A stretch of DNA of 64,000 bases, taken from Streptomyces abyssalis. GTDB taxonomy: Bacteria; Actinomycetota; Actinomycetes; Streptomycetales; Streptomycetaceae. Of this stretch, positions 29,596-37,411 are shown piece after piece. The position numbers were made by a program, and so were the translations under genes. Within the stretch, counting starts at the first letter, position 1; each line of letters starts with the position of its first letter. The notes beneath the pieces were generated by a model, which was not told the origin of the DNA, searched no databases, and saw only the letters and a list, made by a program, of their open reading frames with translations. The stretch is taken from contig NZ_LJGT01000040.1 in the NCBI RefSeq assembly GCF_001751365.1, positions 1,159,696 through 1,223,695 of the forward strand, given 5' to 3'.

Positions 29596-31352
29596 GACCG
29601 GTGACTCCTTGCGGTGCTGCTGGTGTTGCTGCTGCGGGTGCCGGTGGTGCTCGTGGCAGGCGCGGGCCGGGCGGACGGCGGCGCGGACTTCGGCGGGGAC
29701 GGGGAGGGCAGTGAGCCGGCGGGCCCCGCCGGGCCGTCCGCCGTGGCGTCGCACACGAGCTTGAGCAGCGACTCCAGATCGCTGTGCCGGGCGTAGGGGT
29801 TGAGCAGGGTGACCTTCAGCCAGAGATCCTCGCCTGCGCCTGCGCCTGCGCCTGCGCCTGCGCCTGCGCCTGCGCCTGCGCCTGCGCCTGCGCCTGCGCC
29901 TGCACCTGCACCTGCGCCTGCGCTGCTTCCGCCTGCGCCTCCGCCGCTTCCGCCGTCCCGCCCGGCGGCGAATCCGCCCATGTCGGCCCGGCCCAGCACC
30001 GCCCGGCCCTCCGCCATCAGACGGCGCCGGACCGAAGCCACCGCCGCACCGTCCGCACCGGCCGGACGGAACAGCACGGTCGACAGCTCCGGCATCGCGA
30101 AGAGCTCCAGCCGCCGGTCCGCCGCGATGAGTTCGGCCAGCGAACGCGCCACCGTGCACGTACGCTCCACGAGAGCCGCCAGCCCGGTGCGGCCCAGGGC
30201 GCGCAGCGTGACGGCGACCTTCAGTACATCGGGGCGGCGCGTCGTACGGAGCGAACGGCCCAGCAGATCCGGAAGCCCGGCGTCGCTGTCGTCACCGGCG
30301 TTGAGATAGTCGGCGCGGTGGTCCAGCGGCGACAGATCCCGCCCGTCGGGCACCACGAACACCCCTGCGGCGACGGGCTGCCACCCCAGTTTGTGCAGAT
30401 CGAGGGTGACGCTGTCCGCCCGTTCGAGACCGGCGAGGGAAGCGCGCAGCTGGGTGCTGAAGAGCAGCATGCCGCCGTACGCGGCGTCCACATGCAGCCG
30501 TGCGCCGAACTCCGCCGTCACACCGGTCAGTTCGGCCAGGGGATCGACCGCTCCCGCATCCGTCGTCCCGGCCGTCGCGACCACCAGGACCGGAGCGCAC
30601 GGCCCCAGAGCCGCCAGCGCCGCGCGCAGCGCCCGGGGGCAGAGCACACCGCCGGGCGCCGGGACCCGTACCGGCTCGCGCAGCCCCAGCAGCCAGGCGG
30701 CACGGTGCACGCTGTGGTGCGCGTTGGCACCGCAGACGACGCGGACGTCCGGGCCGAGCCGCTCACGTGCCAGCAGCACGCCGAGCTGATTCGACTCGGT
30801 GCCGCCGGTCGTCACCAGGGCGTCGGGCCGCGCGGACCGGCTGCCGCCCGGCCTGTCCCGGGGCCCGTCCCCGGACCCGGGGACGCCTCCGTCCCCGTAC
30901 ACCAGCCCTGCCAGCGCGCGGCAGGTGAGCGCCTCCAACTCCGAAGCGGCGGGCGCCTGATCCCACGAGTCCAGCGAGGGATTGAGCGCGCTCGCAGCGA
31001 GATCGGCGGCTGCCGCCACCGCGAGCGGAGGACAGTGCAGATGCGCCGCGCACAGCGGGTCAGCCGGATCGGCGGCCCCCTCCGCCACCAGCCGCACCAG
31101 CGAATCCAGGGCCTCGTGCGGCCCCGTGCCCCGCTCCGGGATCACACCGCCTGCCAGCGCCGCACCGACGGCGGCGGCCACCCGCCGAGGCCCCCCGCGC
31201 GGCAGGGGACCACAGCGCCGCGCCGCCCCCTCCTCCAGTGCGTCGATCACCACGCCGGTCAACGGACGCAGCGCGGCGGGCCCTTCGGTGCCACCCGCGA
31301 GCAGCGGGGCACGGGCACCGTCGGAGTACGCGGACACGGGCGGGAGCGGCAT
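29592..31352 (-). CDS. PLP-dependent amino-acid decarboxylase (lysine/diaminobutyrate type, DesA-like)
   Basis: 586 residues, group II decarboxylase. Signatures: 'LVTTGGTESNQLGVLLARE', 'ANAHHSVHRAAWLLGL', 'LHVDAAYGGMLL', and the PLP-lysine loop 'SVTLDLHKLGWQP'. It would decarboxylate lysine (to cadaverine) or diaminobutyrate. A Gly/Ala block of about 50 residues near the C-terminus, mostly (Ala-Gly)n, is encoded by a hexanucleotide repeat and splits the conserved end ('LWLKVTLLNPYARHSDLESLL') from the rest. A Pro/Ser/Thr tail follows. ATG 31352 has GAAGGA about 10 bases upstream; an upstream GTG at 31409 is possible. A strong iron box lies about 86 bases upstream. Confidence 0.9.
   Translation of the reverse strand: MPLPPVSAYSDGARAPLLAGGTEGPAALRPLTGVVIDALEEGAARRCGPLPRGGPRRVAAAVGAALAGGVIPERGTGPHEALDSLVRLVAEGAADPADPLCAAHLHCPPLAVAAAADLAASALNPSLDSWDQAPAASELEALTCRALAGLVYGDGGVPGSGDGPRDRPGGSRSARPDALVTTGGTESNQLGVLLARERLGPDVRVVCGANAHHSVHRAAWLLGLREPVRVPAPGGVLCPRALRAALAALGPCAPVLVVATAGTTDAGAVDPLAELTGVTAEFGARLHVDAAYGGMLLFSTQLRASLAGLERADSVTLDLHKLGWQPVAAGVFVVPDGRDLSPLDHRADYLNAGDDSDAGLPDLLGRSLRTTRRPDVLKVAVTLRALGRTGLAALVERTCTVARSLAELIAADRRLELFAMPELSTVLFRPAGADGAAVASVRRRLMAEGRAVLGRADMGGFAAGRDGGSGGGAGGSSAGAGAGAGAGAGAGAGAGAGAGAGAGAGAGEDLWLKVTLLNPYARHSDLESLLKLVCDATADGPAGPAGSLPSPSPPKSAPPSARPAPATSTTGTRSSNTSSTARSHRS
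29831..29920. repeat. 15-copy hexanucleotide tandem repeat inside the decarboxylase gene
   Basis: CGCCTG repeated 15 times without interruption; copies 13 and 14 read CACCTG. On the coding strand both versions give Ala-Gly, so the two variants are silent. The unit is a multiple of three, so copy-number change alters protein length but not frame. Confidence 0.95.
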
Positions 31353-31437
31353 GAGCGGGAATCCTTCGCCGTCGTGGTCCCACAACCCCTCGGTCCGGCG
31401 CGCACACAAGCGGTGCCCGCCGGACCGGGAGGAGTGG

Positions 31438-31456
31438 TGAGGTGGCCCTAACCTAC
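31438..31456 (-). promoter_or_regulatory. DmdR1/IdeR-type iron box before the siderophore-type pair
   Basis: On the minus strand the site reads GTAGGTTAGGGCCACCTCA, matching the streptomycete iron-box consensus TTAGGTTAGGCTCACCTAA at 15 of 19 positions. It lies about 86 bases upstream of the decarboxylase ATG and may overlap a -10 element (TAGGTT). Repression by Fe(II)-DmdR1/IdeR is inference. Confidence 0.8.
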
Positions 31457-31599
31457 GTGCGTACCGGACCTGTTGATCTCGTTACGGGCCTTGTTCGCCC
31501 GAAGGGGTGATCCCTGTGGCCGGGGCGTGAGCGGGCGGCCGGGCCCGGCGTGCTCCGGCGGGCCGGACGGGGCCCCGCGGCTCCGGCGCCGCTCACGAC

Positions 31600-31635
31600 G
31601 AAGGCTCCCCGGGACCCACATCCCGGGGAGCCTTC
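31600..31635 (-). terminator. Terminator after the beta-helix protein gene
   Basis: Perfect 15-bp stem GAAGGCTCCCCGGGA/TCCCGGGGAGCCTTC with a 6-base loop, about 46 bases past the stop of the minus-strand gene. Confidence 0.85.
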
Positions 31636-31681
31636 CCCTGCAACACCCGGTCGCGGACGCCCGTGCCGCGCCGCGCCGGTG

Positions 31682-33538
31682 TTACGGGTACGCCGTCACC
31701 GTCGCCACGTTGCTGCCCGCGTCCGCCGGACCGCCCGTGTCGTTGATGACGTGCTGGATCGTGCCCGTGCCGCCGAGCGACACCGACGTCATGTGATGGA
31801 ACTTCACGCCCTCGGCCTGCGGCACCTCGAACGAACGGTCGGCGACCACCGACTCGTTGACGTTGAAGAAGCAGTAACTCCCCAGCCCGAAGGCCTGGTG
31901 GTCGGTGACGGAGCCGCCGACCTTGTAGGCGGCGTAGCCACGGCTGTCACCGTTCATCCAGGAGCCCTGGTCCGGCGGGTCGTAGGGCATCTCGTTCTGG
32001 AAGAAGTAGGTGCGGCCACCCTCGCCGTTCCAGATCACCTGGTACTTCTTGTAGTGCTCCGCGAACAGCCCGTACGCCGTCACGTCGCTCCCGTTGACGA
32101 CGAGGCCCGTGTCGGCCGGGTTGGTGTCCCAGCCGACGCCGTCGCCGTGGTCCGCGCGCCACAGCCACAGATGGTCGGCGATGACGTGGGAGCTGTTGAC
32201 GACCATGCTGATCTCGGACTTCGCGGCGCCGGCGCCGCCGATGCGGATGAACACATCGTGCAGCGACGTCGGGTTGGAGGCGTGATCCGCGTCCGCGCCC
32301 TCCGGACCGACCTCGACCAGCGTCGGCGAATTCTCCTTGCCCGCCTCGACGAGGAACCCGGCGAGCTTCACGCCGTCCACGTCGGCCACCTTCAGCACGG
32401 CGTGACCGCCCGTCGGCATGAGCGTCGCCAGTCCGAGACCCAGCACGACCGTGTCCGCCTTCGTCACCGCCAGCGGCTCGGACAGCTCGTAGACGCCCGG
32501 CGTCAGCAGCAGATGCTTGCCGTCCCCCAGCGCCGCGTTGAGGGTCGCGGCCGAATCGTCGCCGGCCTTCGCGATGTGGAAGTCCTCCAGAGGCAGCGAC
32601 TCGCCCTCCGGGGCGCCGCCGGACCAGCTCGCGCCCGTGGCGTCCTGGCGCAGCGCGGGAACGAACACCCGGTATCCGCCGTCCCCGTCGACGTACAGGT
32701 AAGGCTTCTCGCGCACCTTCGGCGTCGCCTCGACCGTCGTGTACGGGGGTGACGGGAAGCCGCCGCCGCTCGGGGCGTTCTTCGCACCCACGAACACCAT
32801 GTTCCAGTTCGAGCCCTCCCAGCTCTTCCACTCGGTGTTGCGCGAGAGCCACTGCTGCTGCGAGCCGGAACGCACCTGCCCGTCCACCACGGTGTCGGCC
32901 ATCAGGCCGCCGCTGGACCAGCCGCCGTCGTCCAGCTCCAGGTCCCCCTTCACATGCATGCGGCGGTACGGAGCGGCCTGGGAGACCGCCCAGCGGTCCT
33001 TGCCGCCCGACGGGGTCACGGAGATGCCCTCGGCCGAACGCCAGAAGTTCTGCGTGGCGTTCCCGTCGAACCAGTCGGCCTCGGCGTGCACCGACCCCGA
33101 GACCTTCACGTCGCCGGGGGTCAGACCCAGGCCCGCGACCTGGGTGAAGAAGCCGACGTTCACGTCGACTTCGTACGAACCCGGCTTGAAGAGGAAGGCA
33201 TGGCGGGCCTTGCCGAACTGGGCCTCCTCCTGCTCCTTGAAGACCGAGTCGACCTTCGCCTGGATGTCCTCGGCGGAGGTCTCCGGGCCGAAGACCGCCA
33301 CGTTCGGGCCGAAGTCGGGCTCCGCGGCGGAAGTTCCGGAACCCGCGGAGAGACCGAAGGCGGAGGCGGCCCGGGGAGCGGTGGCCGCACCGAGGCCGCC
33401 GAGCCCGGCGGCGGCCAGCGTCGCCAGCACCGTACGGCGGCGGACAGCGGGCCGCCGCAGCGAGGCGGGGGCGCCCACGGCGGCCGGCGTCTCACCGGGC
33501 TCCTCGGCGCCGCGGGGCGAATGCGAAGTGGGGGACAT
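31682..33538 (-). CDS. Tat-exported beta-helix protein, GH55-like ('adenylyl cyclase' type annotation)
   Basis: 618 residues. Three Arg at 33-35 followed by a hydrophobic stretch and 'AASA' (about residue 60) predict Tat export. The mature protein has the pattern of actinobacterial right-handed beta-helix proteins related to GH55 exo-beta-1,3-glucanases: 'FGPNVAVFGPETSAEDIQAKV', 'FLFKPGSYEVDVNVGFFTQV', 'NATQNFWRSAEGISV', 'RWAVSQAAPYRRMHVKG', 'SQQQWLSRNTEWKSW', and repeated turns such as 'HLLLTPGVYELSEPL'. Similar proteins are often mislabelled adenylyl cyclase. A beta-glucan or other polysaccharide substrate is likely but unproven. It has a well-formed promoter with an embedded operator. Confidence 0.85.
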   Translation of the reverse strand: MSPTSHSPRGAEEPGETPAAVGAPASLRRPAVRRRTVLATLAAAGLGGLGAATAPRAASAFGLSAGSGTSAAEPDFGPNVAVFGPETSAEDIQAKVDSVFKEQEEAQFGKARHAFLFKPGSYEVDVNVGFFTQVAGLGLTPGDVKVSGSVHAEADWFDGNATQNFWRSAEGISVTPSGGKDRWAVSQAAPYRRMHVKGDLELDDGGWSSGGLMADTVVDGQVRSGSQQQWLSRNTEWKSWEGSNWNMVFVGAKNAPSGGGFPSPPYTTVEATPKVREKPYLYVDGDGGYRVFVPALRQDATGASWSGGAPEGESLPLEDFHIAKAGDDSAATLNAALGDGKHLLLTPGVYELSEPLAVTKADTVVLGLGLATLMPTGGHAVLKVADVDGVKLAGFLVEAGKENSPTLVEVGPEGADADHASNPTSLHDVFIRIGGAGAAKSEISMVVNSSHVIADHLWLWRADHGDGVGWDTNPADTGLVVNGSDVTAYGLFAEHYKKYQVIWNGEGGRTYFFQNEMPYDPPDQGSWMNGDSRGYAAYKVGGSVTDHQAFGLGSYCFFNVNESVVADRSFEVPQAEGVKFHHMTSVSLGGTGTIQHVINDTGGPADAGSNVATVTAYP

Positions 33539-33578
33539 GGGGGGTCCAACTCCTCGACGGTGTCAGGATGGTGAGAGG

Positions 33579-33607
33579 ACCGTAGGCCTGGACCAATCAT
33601 TGGTCAA
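33579..33607 (-). promoter_or_regulatory. Promoter of the beta-helix gene
   Basis: On the minus strand TTGACC (33607-33602), a 17-base spacer and TACGGT (33584-33579) form a good vegetative promoter, about 40 bases before the start codon. Confidence 0.65.
33591..33605. promoter_or_regulatory. Palindromic operator overlapping the beta-helix promoter
   Basis: GACCAATCATTGGTC: perfect 7-bp arms around one central base, covering part of the -35 element and the spacer. A bound protein would block RNA polymerase. The regulator is not encoded next to it. Confidence 0.7.
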
Positions 33608-33726
33608 GACTAAAGTTAAGACCTGAGAAAAGTAGGGCGCAGGCCACACCGACCGAACCCCGTACGGCACCGCCGCCGGCCTCAACCGGCCGGCAGACCA
33701 CTGCCGATTCCCCTCGGCCACCCCCG

Positions 33727-36300
33727 CTACGCGAGCCCCCGCACCCGCAACGCACGCCGCAGATCATCCAGCTGATCCATCCACTCCCGGCGCAACGCCG
33801 GCGTCACACCCGCCCCCTCCACGCACTCCGCCCCACGACGCAGCACGCACTCGTCAACGACCGTACGAGGAAACCCCGTCCGCCCCACGATCGCCGCAAC
33901 GGCAGGACCACGCCGCGCAGCCACCGGCACCGCATCCGCGAAATACCGCTCCGCGAAGCCCCCGCCGTCCAGAAACTCCCGCTGCCCCGCCTGCCAGAAA
34001 CCCTCCGCCGTCGCCTTCAGCAGATAATTCGACAGACCGTCCGAGAAGAACATCGCCTCCCACGCCGCCTCTTTTCCCCCGGCGTCCGGCAACGCGGCCC
34101 TGCACCGGACAGCACCCTCCTCGCCCGCAGCACTCGGATCAGCAGCCAGCTCCGCATCGATCTCCGCACCGCCCACCGCGCCCAGCACCGACAGACGCAG
34201 CAACAACCGCCACCTCAACTCCGGATCCAGCACCGGCCCCCCGGGCACCGAACCCGCCTCCCACCAGCCGTACAACTCCACCGGATCCACAGCGCAGTCG
34301 ATGAACCGTCGCACCGCCGTCAACCGCCGCCCCGCGGCATCCCCGCCGGCGTGCGCGCCACCACCGCCCGGACCCCCCTCGGCACCCGCCGCCCGCCCAG
34401 CCCCGGCACCCGACAACACCTCACGGCACACACCGCCCAGCAGTTCCAGCGCCGCACCACGGCCCGCCGCCGGCAGAAAACGCTCCGCGACCGTGTCACA
34501 CGCGAACGACAGCACACCCTCCAGCACCGCCACCTCCCCCTCCGCCGGAGCATGCACACGCACCACCTCCAGGAACTCGCCCGGCGGCAGCTCACCGTCC
34601 CGCACCATGTCCCGCGCCGCGTTCCAGACCACCGCACGCGACATCGCATCCGGAAGACCCGACAGCGCACCACGCACCGACCGCCACGACACCTCGTCCA
34701 GGCGCACCTTCGCGTACGTCAGATCCCCGTCGTTCACCAGCAGCAGATCCGGACGCGGCCCCCCGGCGACCACCACCGACTCCGCCTCGTCCGCCGCCAC
34801 CTCACGCTCAAGACGCTCCCGCAGCACCAGCCGCCCCGGATCCGCCGGCGCCAGATCGTAGAGACCCAGCCCCACACGGTGCGGGCGGCTCCCCTCATGC
34901 CGCAGCGCCACCGACCACTGACCACTGCCCTCGGCCACACGCGGCGACAGCCGGTCCACCCCCGTCGTACGAAGCCAGCGCTCCGCCCACCCGTGCACAT
35001 CACGCTCCGACGCACCCGCCAGCGCATCGATGAAATCCGCCAGCGACGCATTCCCGAAACGATGCCGCGACAGATGCCTGTTCACACCCGCCAGGAAATC
35101 CTTCTCACCCAGCCACGCCACCAGCTGACGCAGCACCGACGCGCCCTTCGCATACGAGATGCCGTCGAAATTCAGCAGAGCCGAAGCAGCGTCCGGAACC
35201 GACTCCGGCACCGGAGCGACCGGATGAGTCGACTGACGCTGATCCGCGTCGTAACCCCAGCTCTTCCGCTCCGCCGCGAAATCGGCCCACATCCCCGAGA
35301 AGCGCGTCGCCTCGAACAACGTCTGATAACCCACGTACTCCGCGAACGACTCGTTCAGCCAGATGTCGTCCCACCAGCGCAACGTCACCAGATCCCCGAA
35401 CCACATGTGCGCCATCTCGTGCGCCACCGTCACACCACGCGTACGCCGGTCAAGCTCCGTGACCGCCGACCGGAACACATACGTGTCCGCGAACGTCACA
35501 AGCCCCGGATTCTCCATCGCCCCCGGATTGAACTCCGGCACGAAAGCCTGGTCGTAGGAGTCGAACGGATACGGCTCGTCGAAGATCTCGTGATACCGGT
35601 CGAAACACCGCCGCGTGATGTCCAGCAGTTCATCGGCATCCGCCTCCAGGAACTCCGCGAGCGAACGCCGCACATGAAGACCGAACGGCAACCCCGCGTG
35701 CTCCGTACGCACCGAGTGATACGGCCCCGCCACCACCGCCACCAGATACGTGCTCAGCGGAGGCGTCGGCGCACACTCCCAGCGCCCCCCGGCCGCCCTC
35801 CGCGCAACACCGTTCCCCAGCACCGTCCAGTCGTCCGGCGCCGTCACCGAGACCTCGAAGACCGCCTTCAGATCCGGCTGGTCGAAACACGCGAACACCA
35901 GCGGCGCGTTCGCCAGGAAACACATCGAGTACAGATACACACGACCGTCCGCCGGATCCGTGAAACGGTGCATCCCCTCACCGACCCGCGAATAGCGCAT
36001 CCGCGCCCCGACACGCAGCTCATGGGCCCCCTCAGCCAGGCCCCGCAGCCACAGCCGGCCGTCCGCGAAAGCCGTCTCCGGATCCAGTGCCACCCCGTCC
36101 AGCTCCGCGCTCAGCAACTCCTCGGGCCGCACCTCCACGAACGAATCCGCCCCGCCCCGGCCCTCCTTCACGGAGAACCGCACCGTCGTGGCCGAGGCGA
36201 ACACCTCCTCGCCGCACGTCACATCCAGATCGATGACATACCGCTCCACATCGAGGAGCCCGGCCCGCGTCTGCGCCTCATCGCGCGTCAGTGCTGACAT
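33727..36300 (-). CDS. pepN: Aminopeptidase N (M1 family)
   Basis: 857 residues, cytoplasmic zinc aminopeptidase releasing N-terminal residues from peptides. The exopeptidase motif 'GAMEN' and the zinc site HEMAH (293-297) with the downstream Glu in 'LNESFAEY' are intact. A long helical C-terminal domain follows. An Ala/Gly-rich loop sits near residue 650 ('GAGAGRAAGAEGGPGGGGAH'). I chose ATG 36300, with GGGAG about 9 bases upstream; ATG 36309 would add three residues. Base use is unlike most neighbours: the coding strand is strongly G-rich, with many G-ending codons. Confidence 0.95.
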   Translation of the reverse strand: MSALTRDEAQTRAGLLDVERYVIDLDVTCGEEVFASATTVRFSVKEGRGGADSFVEVRPEELLSAELDGVALDPETAFADGRLWLRGLAEGAHELRVGARMRYSRVGEGMHRFTDPADGRVYLYSMCFLANAPLVFACFDQPDLKAVFEVSVTAPDDWTVLGNGVARRAAGGRWECAPTPPLSTYLVAVVAGPYHSVRTEHAGLPFGLHVRRSLAEFLEADADELLDITRRCFDRYHEIFDEPYPFDSYDQAFVPEFNPGAMENPGLVTFADTYVFRSAVTELDRRTRGVTVAHEMAHMWFGDLVTLRWWDDIWLNESFAEYVGYQTLFEATRFSGMWADFAAERKSWGYDADQRQSTHPVAPVPESVPDAASALLNFDGISYAKGASVLRQLVAWLGEKDFLAGVNRHLSRHRFGNASLADFIDALAGASERDVHGWAERWLRTTGVDRLSPRVAEGSGQWSVALRHEGSRPHRVGLGLYDLAPADPGRLVLRERLEREVAADEAESVVVAGGPRPDLLLVNDGDLTYAKVRLDEVSWRSVRGALSGLPDAMSRAVVWNAARDMVRDGELPPGEFLEVVRVHAPAEGEVAVLEGVLSFACDTVAERFLPAAGRGAALELLGGVCREVLSGAGAGRAAGAEGGPGGGGAHAGGDAAGRRLTAVRRFIDCAVDPVELYGWWEAGSVPGGPVLDPELRWRLLLRLSVLGAVGGAEIDAELAADPSAAGEEGAVRCRAALPDAGGKEAAWEAMFFSDGLSNYLLKATAEGFWQAGQREFLDGGGFAERYFADAVPVAARRGPAVAAIVGRTGFPRTVVDECVLRRGAECVEGAGVTPALRREWMDQLDDLRRALRVRGLA

Positions 36301-36359
36301 GCGCGCCATGCTCCCGCACGCCGTGGTCCGGGCGCACCGCAGTAATCCGCAGCTCCGGC

Positions 36360-37130
36360 TCAGTACTTGGGCCCGACGTGCGCGTCCATCAACGCGACGG
36401 AGGCGCGGCGGGCTATGGAGATGTTGAGCGGATCGCTGCCGCGGGCGAGGGTGGTCCACTGGACTCCGAGCCCGTCCAGAGTGTCGCTGAAGATCTTCCT
36501 GATGTCGTCGGATCTGTTGGTGAAGAAGTACCGGGGATATTCGTAGCGTTTGCGCTTCCCGCCCACCATCCTCGTCGTCCAGTTGGTGATGCGGCACCCG
36601 TCGGAATGCACGAGTCCCCGGATCAACTCCCAAGGGTGCGCATCGACGATCTCCTGCTGCCAGGCGCCGAGTTCGATGCGCCGCTCGTGTTTGCGTCCCG
36701 GGCCGTGCTGCGGGAAGAGACAAGGCCAGTGCGGGTTGTACGCGGTGACCATGACGCAGCCCTTCCCTCGTACGCGAAATACCGCATTGCACGGACGAAT
36801 CGTCTTGACGGCCTTGGCGCACTCGTCGATGAGCCCCGGCCAGGCATCGGAGCAGGCGATGCGCAGGGAGTAGGTGCGGGCGAGCCGGCTGACGCAGCCG
36901 TCGCCGAGATATAGACCGAGCAGATAGGCGTAGTTGGCGGTGTCCGAAGGAGTCGTGGGAGGGTCCGCACATCTGATGCACCGGCCCGCACCGGATGAGG
37001 CCGGCAGGAGCCGCTTCTGCCAGGCACGGAGCGCCGACCGGGAGATGCCGGTCTGCTTGCTCACGGAGTTGAGGCTGCGCCCTTGCCCTACAAGTGCAAG
37101 TGCCCGTTCACGCACTGTGACGTCGTACAT
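36360..37130 (-). CDS. Free-standing HTH plus LAGLIDADG-type protein
   Basis: 256 residues. The N-terminus is a helix-turn-helix of the transposase/resolvase kind ('RERALALVGQGRSLNSVSKQ', 'GISRSALRAWQKRLL'). 'CIRC' (51-54) follows. Two LAGLIDADG-like helices then appear: 'LLGLYLGDGC' (70-79) and 'LIRGLVHSDGC' (169-179), each ending in the acidic residue that carries the catalytic metal in homing endonucleases. Between and after them the sequence is basic, as in DNA-binding folds. It is not inside an intron or intein. It may be a domesticated endonuclease acting as regulator; such proteins are often annotated only as transcriptional regulators. It lies just downstream of an unusual tRNA on the same strand. 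Confidence 0.82.
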   Translation of the reverse strand: MYDVTVRERALALVGQGRSLNSVSKQTGISRSALRAWQKRLLPASSGAGRCIRCADPPTTPSDTANYAYLLGLYLGDGCVSRLARTYSLRIACSDAWPGLIDECAKAVKTIRPCNAVFRVRGKGCVMVTAYNPHWPCLFPQHGPGRKHERRIELGAWQQEIVDAHPWELIRGLVHSDGCRITNWTTRMVGGKRKRYEYPRYFFTNRSDDIRKIFSDTLDGLGVQWTTLARGSDPLNISIARRASVALMDAHVGPKY

Positions 37131-37240
37131 GTACGCGAGCTTGGCGAGCGCATGTGCGACGTGCGGGAATTCGAGGCTGCGTTACTTCGTGCGAGCGGAG
37201 AAATGCGATATCGCTTGCAGCCCGCGAATCGAAGGTGAAG

Positions 37241-37313
37241 TGCCCCGGGTCGGATTCGAACCGACACTGTATGGGTTTTGAATCCATCGACTCTGCCGTT
37301 GGTCTACCGGGGC
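37241..37313 (-). tRNA. tRNA with CAA (Leu) anticodon but short, class I shape
   Basis: 73 nucleotides. Perfect 7-bp acceptor stem GCCCCGG/CCGGGGC, T8-A9, and a perfect T-arm GTCGG-TTCGAAT-CCGAC. The anticodon arm is ATGGA-TTCAAAA-CCCAT, giving anticodon CAA with an A-C mismatch at the last stem pair. The D-arm (GACC...GTC) closes with only three pairs. The variable region is five bases. True leucine tRNAs have a long variable arm, so this is not a normal tRNA-Leu. Discriminator A; no encoded CCA. It may be an atypical functional tRNA or a decayed one. Confidence 0.8.
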
Positions 37314-37411
37314 GAGGTGCAAATCGAAGGTTCGCGACCACCTGCTGTGCGACCACCTTACAGGACCCCGGTACCCTCGTACCTTCCACCTGTGCGGAAA
37401 CGAGGAGCCCA

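Larger units (their letters stand above)
31353..31681. other. 329-base intergenic region with iron box and terminator
   Basis: It lies between the decarboxylase start and the stop of the beta-helix gene, both on the minus strand. It holds the iron box (31438-31456) and a hairpin terminator (31600-31635). No gene is seen. Confidence 0.6.

Noticed and set aside
29831-29920. Possible CRISPR array
   Set aside because: The unit is six bases with no spacers and lies inside a coding region; it is a simple tandem repeat.
29784-31451. Plus-strand frame through the hexanucleotide repeat with a Cys-Ala repeat
   Set aside because: The opposite strand encodes a complete PLP decarboxylase; the Cys-Ala run is just the repeat read in another frame.
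36301-36981. pepN extended upstream to about 1084 residues
   Set aside because: The extra part is only the shadow of the HTH-LAGLIDADG gene; GGGAG and ATG 36300 fit the normal PepN length.
36360-37130. Mobile intron or intein at the tRNA/LAGLIDADG locus
   Set aside because: The tRNA is uninterrupted and the LAGLIDADG gene is not embedded in another coding sequence; no intron or intein boundaries are seen.
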